64,000 bases of DNA, from assembly GCA_024516035.1 (NCBI GenBank), contig CM044964.1, positions 18,233,084-18,297,083 on the forward strand, written 5' to 3'. Position numbers and translations under genes: made by a program. Below the pieces are notes generated by a model. The model had not been told where the DNA came from. It searched no databases and saw nothing but the letters and a program-made list of their open reading frames with translations. Shown one piece after another: positions 57,401 through 64,000 of this stretch. The stretch's first letter is position 1. The number at the start of each line of letters is the position of its first letter. This DNA is from Bactericera cockerelli. Its lineage: Eukaryota; Arthropoda; Insecta; Hemiptera; Triozidae.

Positions 57401-60149
57401 GTCAGAAATTGAGGTCTTCAGTTTAGAGCTTTTTCCTGGACATCACAATATATTTAGGAAAGACAGAGATCTTGAACTAGCTAACAAAAAGGACGGCGGT
57501 GGCCTTCTGATAGCTACAAGTCCTGACTTGAACGTGGTCCGACTCGACCAATACGAAACAAACATTATGGGCTGTGAATTTATTTTACTGAAAATTGTTA
57601 TGATTGCCAAAGTGTTTTACCTCTGTTTGGTGTATTTTACTCCGCCTGTAAAGCCTGAAACATATTTCCATTTCTTCTCTGACCTTGAAAAATGTGACTT
57701 TATAACTAATCAAAATTTCATATTAGTAGGGGATTTTAACATTCCCGATTGCACAGGCGCTCTTTTTGACTTCTCTCTTGGAAATCCAGCAGCTAAAATG
57801 CTCGGACGAATGATGTCGCTCTATAATTTAAAGTCTTATAATAATATAAAAAACCACCTTAATAGAACTCTGGATCTAGTCCTGAGCAATTTACCCCACC
57901 CTGCTGATTTTCAAGTATCACATACCACTGAGGTCTCAAAGTTGGATCCATATCATCCCTCCCTCGGAATTCTTATTGAAATATCTAAAACCTCTCCACT
58001 CCTAACAAGTCATGATACATCTCTCCCTAATCTTGCCACTCGGTATAATTTCAGAAAATCTAATCTACCTCTCCTATATGACGAAATTCGAACGCACGAT
58101 TGGGCTCCCTTATTTGAAATAACTGACCCTAACAATGCTCTTTTTTATATTTATAATACCTTTTACGAATCGTTTGAAAAACATGTACCTAAAATTAAAA
58201 TTTTGTCTAAGAAGAAGAAGAAAATTCCTAGCTGGTGGTCACGTGAATCCAGAAAACTTTACTCTAAGAAAAAAAGGTTAATATCACGTAAGGCCTCTAG
58301 TCCATATGGCAGATCCTGTAACAATGAGATAAAACGTCTTTCCCTTCAGATCAAATCCCGTCTAAAAATAGATTACGACAGCCACGTGAAGAGGTTGGCA
58401 GTAAACTCTAAAACTAACCCTCGTGAGTTCTGGCAATTCACGAATCAAAAGAAGTCTAATAGACAACAAAACTGCTTTACTGTGGACGGTAATGTTACGT
58501 CGGACTCGCGTGTGATCGCTGATGCGTTTGCTTCATATTTCAAATCGGTCTTCAGCGAAGGTCAACCTGACTACAGATGCCATTTTTCTGCTATATCTTC
58601 TTCTCGCTCTGCCTCTTCAGCCTACCTTCAGCCTTTTACTTTTTCCGCTCCTGATCTTGTCCTTGCAATAAAACAACTTAAAAAGAACAAAGGACCAGGA
58701 TCAGATAAAATCCCAGTTTCTGTGATTAAAGACTGTTTCTTCTCTCTCATCATCCCTCTTCTCTATCTTTTTAATCTTTCTTTATCGACTTGTGTTTTCC
58801 CTGAGTCTCTTAAAGAAACCCTCATTACTCCTGTCCCCAAAAAACAAAACCTAAATCTAATATCCCAGCACCGCCCAATAGCTACCTTAAATGTTCTCTC
58901 CAAACTTTTTGAGAAACTCATTTTCAACAAGATATGTTCTTATACTTACTCTCAAATTTCTCCTCATCAGCATGGATTTGCAAGGGCACGATCAACAGTT
59001 TCTAACCTGACATGTTTTCTTCACTCCCTTTCTTCTCTTCTTCCATCCTCTCACCAAATTGATGTAGTGTACACCGATATAAAATCCGCTTTTGACAAAG
59101 TTGACCATACAATACTTTTATTAAAACTGCATCAATTTGGCTATCCGCCTTGTCTAGTAAAACTTTTTGCCTCCTACCTTCAAAAACGGAAACTACGTGT
59201 TAAATACAAAGACGTACTATCCACCCCGTATTACCCTACATCTTCAGTTCCTCAAGGTAGTTTACTGGGAAATGTATTTTTCCTTGTGATGATTGACGGA
59301 ATAACGTCGCGTATTAAACACTCCAAGTACCTACTTTATGCAGATGATCTCAAAATTTTCAAGCCCATTTTGACTCCAGCTGATATAGCCTTACTACAAG
59401 CTGACCTAAATGCAATTCAAGAATGGCTTAACGAGAATAAACTTTCTTTCTGTCCGCATAAATGTGAGTATGTACAATTCACCAGAAAACATACAACCAT
59501 TCCTGGCCTATATACCATTGACAACGTACCACTAAAAATGCTGGAATATAAAAAAGACCTTGGAGTAACCTTTTCAAAAAATCTATCTTTCAACTATCAC
59601 ATTGAAAACGTTGTACTTTCAAGCTTAAAAATCCTTGGTTTTGTAATGAGAACTCTGCATAAAGTTGACGATCCTGACTCTTTCCTCCTTCTATACAAAT
59701 CTCTGGTCCTGTCTAAACTCTCCTACGCATCTGTGGTCTGGATGCCTTCTACTCAAGCTTATAAGCATCTGCTTGAGACTGTCCAAGCTACATTCTGTCG
59801 TAAGCTCTTTTTTAGACTCAATGGATTTTATCCTTCCTACCCTGAAGCTATATCATACTCAGACCTACGAGAACACCTCTGTTTGCCGTCCATCGAGTCT
59901 CACCATAAAACCATATCACTCCAAACTCTTCACCGTATAATAAACAATGGTATTGACTCGATGGATTTAGTAAATGATATGCTCTATATTGTCCCCTCTG
60001 TGCGTACCAGGGCACTAAATAATGTTTCTCTCTTTCATGTACCAATTAACAACTTTATCATCAATCTCCCCTCTATACCAAACTCTTACTACTTACAATA
60101 TCCATCACCGCCAGCTAGACCTATCTCTGAGCCTTCAAAGCTTTTCTGA
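57255..60149 (+). CDS. LINE ORF2-type polyprotein: partial endonuclease plus reverse transcriptase (964 codons)
   Basis: About the first 45 codons come from a neighbouring minisatellite and are probably not original; family similarity starts near residue 48. Seen in order: GDFN (about 157-165, endonuclease motif), GPGSDKIP (RT motif 1 region), RPIATLNVLSKLFEK, YTDIKSAFDKVDH (about 607, first catalytic Asp), SVPQGSLLG (about 664), YADDLKIF (about 695, catalytic YADD), then LGVTFSKNLSF and a C-terminal region without a recognised motif. LGN replaces the usual LGP after PQGS. The intact RT frame suggests recent insertion. Clade assignment is tentative. Confidence 0.9.
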   Translation: MYLPNPTINPNHCLLCIIPNPTIFLRHGLLCILPNYVSSMYLLCILPKKSEIEVFSLELFPGHHNIFRKDRDLELANKKDGGGLLIATSPDLNVVRLDQYETNIMGCEFILLKIVMIAKVFYLCLVYFTPPVKPETYFHFFSDLEKCDFITNQNFILVGDFNIPDCTGALFDFSLGNPAAKMLGRMMSLYNLKSYNNIKNHLNRTLDLVLSNLPHPADFQVSHTTEVSKLDPYHPSLGILIEISKTSPLLTSHDTSLPNLATRYNFRKSNLPLLYDEIRTHDWAPLFEITDPNNALFYIYNTFYESFEKHVPKIKILSKKKKKIPSWWSRESRKLYSKKKRLISRKASSPYGRSCNNEIKRLSLQIKSRLKIDYDSHVKRLAVNSKTNPREFWQFTNQKKSNRQQNCFTVDGNVTSDSRVIADAFASYFKSVFSEGQPDYRCHFSAISSSRSASSAYLQPFTFSAPDLVLAIKQLKKNKGPGSDKIPVSVIKDCFFSLIIPLLYLFNLSLSTCVFPESLKETLITPVPKKQNLNLISQHRPIATLNVLSKLFEKLIFNKICSYTYSQISPHQHGFARARSTVSNLTCFLHSLSSLLPSSHQIDVVYTDIKSAFDKVDHTILLLKLHQFGYPPCLVKLFASYLQKRKLRVKYKDVLSTPYYPTSSVPQGSLLGNVFFLVMIDGITSRIKHSKYLLYADDLKIFKPILTPADIALLQADLNAIQEWLNENKLSFCPHKCEYVQFTRKHTTIPGLYTIDNVPLKMLEYKKDLGVTFSKNLSFNYHIENVVLSSLKILGFVMRTLHKVDDPDSFLLLYKSLVLSKLSYASVVWMPSTQAYKHLLETVQATFCRKLFFRLNGFYPSYPEAISYSDLREHLCLPSIESHHKTISLQTLHRIINNGIDSMDLVNDMLYIVPSVRTRALNNVSLFHVPINNFIINLPSIPNSYYLQYPSPPARPISEPSKLF

Positions 60150-60402
60150 AGCCGTTAAGAGCTGTTTTAGCTAAATTATTAAAATTCTCAATACCTACTA
60201 ACCTATTATTATTTATTGCAACTTCCGTTCTAGTCTTAAAACTCTTTTTAATAATCTTTTTTATACTTATTATTATAATTAGACTAAGTTACAATAATTA
60301 TTTCTTAAGATAGATAGGCATATTATATAATGTTCATTGTAAATTGTGTTTAATGTTTGAAACATCACAATAAAGTAAAATTAAAATTAAATTAAATTAA
60401 CT
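57396..60402 (+). mobile_element. 5'-truncated non-LTR retrotransposon (Jockey/CR1-like), one long ORF
   Basis: The body starts inside the endonuclease domain (FPGHHNIFRKDRD) and runs to a 3'UTR ending in (AAATT)n at about 60,402. The element copies itself by target-primed reverse transcription. The reverse transcriptase is uninterrupted. The missing first part of the endonuclease means it cannot be autonomous. It interrupts a region rich in GGCATGGCCTTCTATG and CTCTCCCG repeats. Confidence 0.9.
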
Positions 60403-61043
60403 CTTCTATACACTTAAGGCATTGCCTTTTATTAGTTAGAGATTTTAAAGATTTCCTTATAAAAAGCCGATTCTTATATAAAAATGATAATTTTATAGTT
60501 TTCATTTTCTTAAATACCTAATGTAAAAAGCATGGTCTTATTTCCGGGAGAGATACTCGTGGTGACCCCTGCAACAAGCCGGAGAGAATCCGGGTAAGAA
60601 TAGGTCAACGGGAGAGAACTCATTACCTCACTTTGATAAGGTGATAACAAATATTAAGGTCTTTGACATTTGTAAATCCAGGTGTTTTAGTATCCCTCCT
60701 AAGATAAACCTAATCATGTGAAGTATAGAATCAAAAGGTCTTGATAGGCTGATCGAAATTTATATATTATTTACTCACTTTGGGGACTCAGGGGGCCGAA
60801 TCGGGGATCCAAATATATATTGACCTTAGAAAAATTAAATACCTACTGCTAAAACTATATCTTTAAAAAAAATTGGAATATAAGACAACTTGGTACATTC
60901 ACATTTTCCCAGCTTATTTACTTTTGTTATTTATAAAGTTTCAGTAGTGTATGAACCTATATTTTCGTACAAAAAGAACTGATATCCCCCCAAAAACACC
61001 ACTTCGTGGTTAAAAAAAGAAGAACGCCCTACTCAATAGAATG
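60403..61043. other. Spacer after the LINE
   Basis: Contains CTCTCCCG-type motifs in inverted orientation (CGGGAGAGATACT at 60,546; CGGGAGAGAACTC at 60,610) relative to those at 57,058-57,140. No gene seen. Confidence 0.6.
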
Positions 61044-61468
61044 ATTATAATTAGCTAAAAATAAATGATATCAAATTGAGAACACCTTTACCCCCTCTCT
61101 TTCTATTTCTCTGCACTCCTCTCTGAATTTATTCCTCTTATGTTTATCTTTCTTTATCCTTTCTAGGCGTCATCCCAAATTTGATTTCTCTTTAAATTTA
61201 CTTGTTGAACGGCAATAAAAAATGGCGGTCGCGGTGTAATTTTCTCGATTCAAATCAAATAAGTTCAGAAAAATTATACTCCGACCGCCATTTTTTATTG
61301 CCGTTCAACAAGTAAATTTAAAGAGAAATCAAATTTGGGATGACGCCTAGAAAGGATAAAGAAAGATAAACATAAGAGGAATAAATTCAGAGAGGAGTGC
61401 AGAGAAATAGAAAGAGAGGGGGTAAAGGTGTTCTCAATTTGATATCATTTATTTTTAGCTAATTATAA
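61044..61468. repeat. Near-perfect palindrome, two 188-bp arms, 50-bp spacer
   Basis: Left arm 61044-61231 from ATTATAATTAGCTAAAAATA to AAAAATGGCGGTCG; right arm 61282-61468 is its complement. The spacer is itself weakly self-complementary. No coding content. The right end is directly the start of the damaged copy at 61,471. Confidence 0.92.
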
Positions 61469-61470
61469 TT

Positions 61471-64000
61471 TTTTTCCCAAACCCCGTTTTTCAAATTTTG
61501 CCATAAAATATACATAAAGACCCCGTTTTTACTGTGGGTAAAAGGGACTCTTAAATCCCTTTTTTCGGCAGTATAAAACAAGGTTTTTTATTCTATTCTA
61601 TTTCTTGGGCGAATCATATCCTCAGGATACCAAAAAAGTTTTTTTTCGGCCATTGGTTCGTTTTTCCCTCTGCCCCCTCGCTGTCTGTTTTTTTAAAACA
61701 AATCTCGACAACCCGGGAAAAACTAAGCTTTAAATTTGGTATGTAAAATTTTTTTTATTTTGGTTTCCACCCCGAAACCCCGAAATTTTGGTTCCCAAAA
61801 GGGGCCCCAAACTTGGGGGCCCCAGGGGCCCCCAAAAAAAATCCCCAAGGGCCGTTCCTTTTGGGTTTGGGTTTAAAAATACAAAAAAGTTAAACTTAGA
61901 ATAAAAAATAATAAGGGTTTCCCGGGTCATTTTTTAATCTTGAATTTTTGGAACCTGGCCCCCAATTTTTAACCCGTATTTTCGCCGGGGCCCCCCTTTT
62001 AGTAAATTTTTATTTTACATCCCCCCCCAAAATTAGCACGGGTTCGAATCCTGGCGGGGGACGAAATTTTAGCTTTTTTTTTTCAATTTTTGGGTTTTTT
62101 TTTTTTTTTTTTTAAAAAGTTTTCTGTTTTTTTTTTTTGCTCTTTATTTTCATGTTGTTTACACCCCACAGGAAAATTTTTAGTCTTGTAAACGGGGAAT
62201 GACCTTGGGGGCATTACGAGATTGATTTTGGACAAAACTGGTGGATGGGATAAAATTGTGAATTGCTCTCATAATGTCGATGCAGTACTAAAAGTTGTGA
62301 CCCCAAAATGACCTTGGCCAAATGGGGAGCTTTCTAAGGGTTACCCCCGCGATACTTGGGGTTCGTCCCCCCCTGGGCCTTTTTTTTTTTCCTGTCCATT
62401 ATGCCCGGGGGGACCCATACCTCGTGAGGGATTGATAAGGACCACCAACGATTCTCTTCCCACCCAAATTTTGGGCAGTTGGGACCGCGAGTTCCTTCCC
62501 GCCGGGTTTTTTCAACACCGAATTGTCTCCCGTCGCTTTCATTTTTACCTGATTTAACCTACATAGTTTACCTTTTCATAAATTTTATAAAAAAACACCG
62601 AAATAGGGATCATTCATAAAGACCTAAGGCATGGCCTTCTATGTATTTACCAACCCAATTAAAAACCCCAACCATTGCCTTCTATGTATTATCCCAACCC
62701 ACATTTCCTAGGGATGGCCTTCTATGTACTTACCTAACATGTTCTTCTATTTCTTCTATTATCCCTTTCCTAAAAAGTCGAAATTGAGGTCCTTCAGTTT
62801 TTGAGCTTTTTTCCCGGGGCTCACAATATATTTAGGAAAACGAGTCTTGAACTACTAACAAAAAGGACGGGGGTGGCCTTCTGATAGCTACAAGTCCTAC
62901 TTTTAACGTGGTCCACTCGACCAATACAAACAAAAAATATGGGCGTGAATTTATTTACTGAAAATTGTTATGATTCCAAAGTTTTAACCTCGTTTGGGGT
63001 ATTTTACCCGCCGTAAAGCCTGAAACATATTTTCCCTTTTTCTCTACCTTGAAAAATTGACTTTATAACTAAACAAAAATTTCATAAGTAGGGGATTTTA
63101 CATTCCCGATTGCACAGGCCTCTTTTTGACTTCTCTCTTGGAAATCCACAGCTAAAATTCGACGAATGATTTCGCTCTATAATTTTTAAAGTCTTATTAA
63201 ATAAAAAAACCACCTTAATTAAACTTGGGTAAGTCCTAGCAATTTTCCCCCCCCCCGCGATTTCAAATCACATACCCTGAGGTCTCAAGTTGGACCCCCC
63301 TCCCTCCCTCGGAATTTTTATGAAATACCAAAAAAACCTCCCACTCCCAAACAAAGTCATGAACATCTCCCTAATCTTGCCCCCGGTATAATTTCAGAAA
63401 ATCTAATCTACCTCTCCCATATACAAATTCGAACGCACGATTGGGCTCCCTTTTTTGAAATAACTGACCCTAACAAAGCTCTTTTTTAATTTATAATACC
63501 TTTTTTTCGAACGTTTGAAAACATGTACCTAAAATTAAAAAAATTTTGGGCTAAGAAAAAGAAGAAAATTCCCCACTGGGGGGTTCACGTGAATCCAGAA
63601 AAAAATTTACTCTAAAAAAAAAAAAGGGTTTAAAATACGTAGGGCCCTAGTCCATATGGCAGATCCTGTAAACAATGAGAAAAAACGTCTTTCCCCTTCC
63701 AAAATCAATCCCCTCAAAAATGATTACGACAGCCCCCGTGAAAGGTTGGGATAAAAAATCAAAATAACCCTCGGGTTTTTTGGCAATTCACGAATCAAAA
63801 GAATCTAAAACAAAAAACTGTTTACTGTGGACGGTAAAGTTCGTCGGAAACCCCGTTTGGGGTCCTATTGCTTTTTTCTTTTATATTTCAAATCGGGCTT
63901 TAGCAAGGGCCCGACTACAATGCCATTTTTGCTATATCTTCTTCTCGCCTGCCTCTTACCTACCTTCAGCCTTTTCTTTTTCCGCTCCTTTTTTTGTCCT
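61471..64000 (+). repeat. Damaged direct copy of 54,280-54,790 joined to 56,640-58,650
   Basis: 61,480-62,020 follows 54,280-54,790, then jumps to 56,640 and follows it through the start of the LINE to the window end. Differences are mainly single-base deletions and stretched homopolymers. The LINE frame is broken throughout. Confidence 0.9.
62780..64000 (+). pseudogene. Second copy of the LINE endonuclease/RT 5' part, frame-broken
   Basis: Matches 57,400-58,650 of the intact element in order, with many indels that destroy the frame. The error spectrum suggests uncorrected sequencing rather than evolutionary decay. Confidence 0.8.

Overview
This is eukaryotic, arthropod-type sequence: AT-rich, full of SINEs, LINE fragments, miniature inverted-repeat elements and GA/CT microsatellites, with one spliced gene whose coding exons are GC-rich islands. 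An insect, perhaps a hemipteran, is my guess; nothing in the window proves the taxon.

The only host gene I can support is a class A biogenic-amine receptor on the minus strand. Its eight coding exons run from 40,198 down to 22,071 and join in frame, with GT-AG borders, into one intact 450-residue protein. It has all seven membrane segments, D3.32, DRY, two TM5 serines, CWLPFF and NPFIY. It looks most like insect tyramine receptors of types 2/3.

The most striking structure lies inside this gene. The last 78 bp of exon 4, with its 5' splice site, are repeated about 22 times in tandem in intron 4 (27,724-30,440), separated by (TAA)n. Independently, the last bases of exon 6 with their 5' splice site are repeated seven times as a 29-bp minisatellite in intron 6. 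A third splice junction, the acceptor side of exon 5, is duplicated once. In both arrays, read-through of the authentic donor meets an in-frame TGA at once.

Layout. 1-14,571: repeat-rich flank without a recognised gene. 14,572-21,473: a damaged inverted copy of 45,801-55,829, containing very long G and A homopolymers and ending at a 100-N gap. 21,574-40,272: the receptor gene, with introns carrying SINEs, a Harbinger-like foldback, a 1.66-kb foldback and a LINE 3' end. 40,273-45,800: upstream repeats. 45,801-55,829: the clean inverted copy, holding a non-autonomous hAT element with a perfect 8-bp target duplication. 57,396-60,400: a 5'-truncated but otherwise open non-LTR retrotransposon. 61,044-61,468: a near-perfect 188-bp-arm palindrome. 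61,471-64,000: an error-ridden direct copy of 54.3-58.65 kb.

The inverted duplication at the gap, the homopolymer block and the noisy right end look like assembly defects rather than biology. The splice-site arrays sit in clean sequence and look genuine. All reading is by eye; repeat boundaries are approximate unless target duplications or splice sites fix them.
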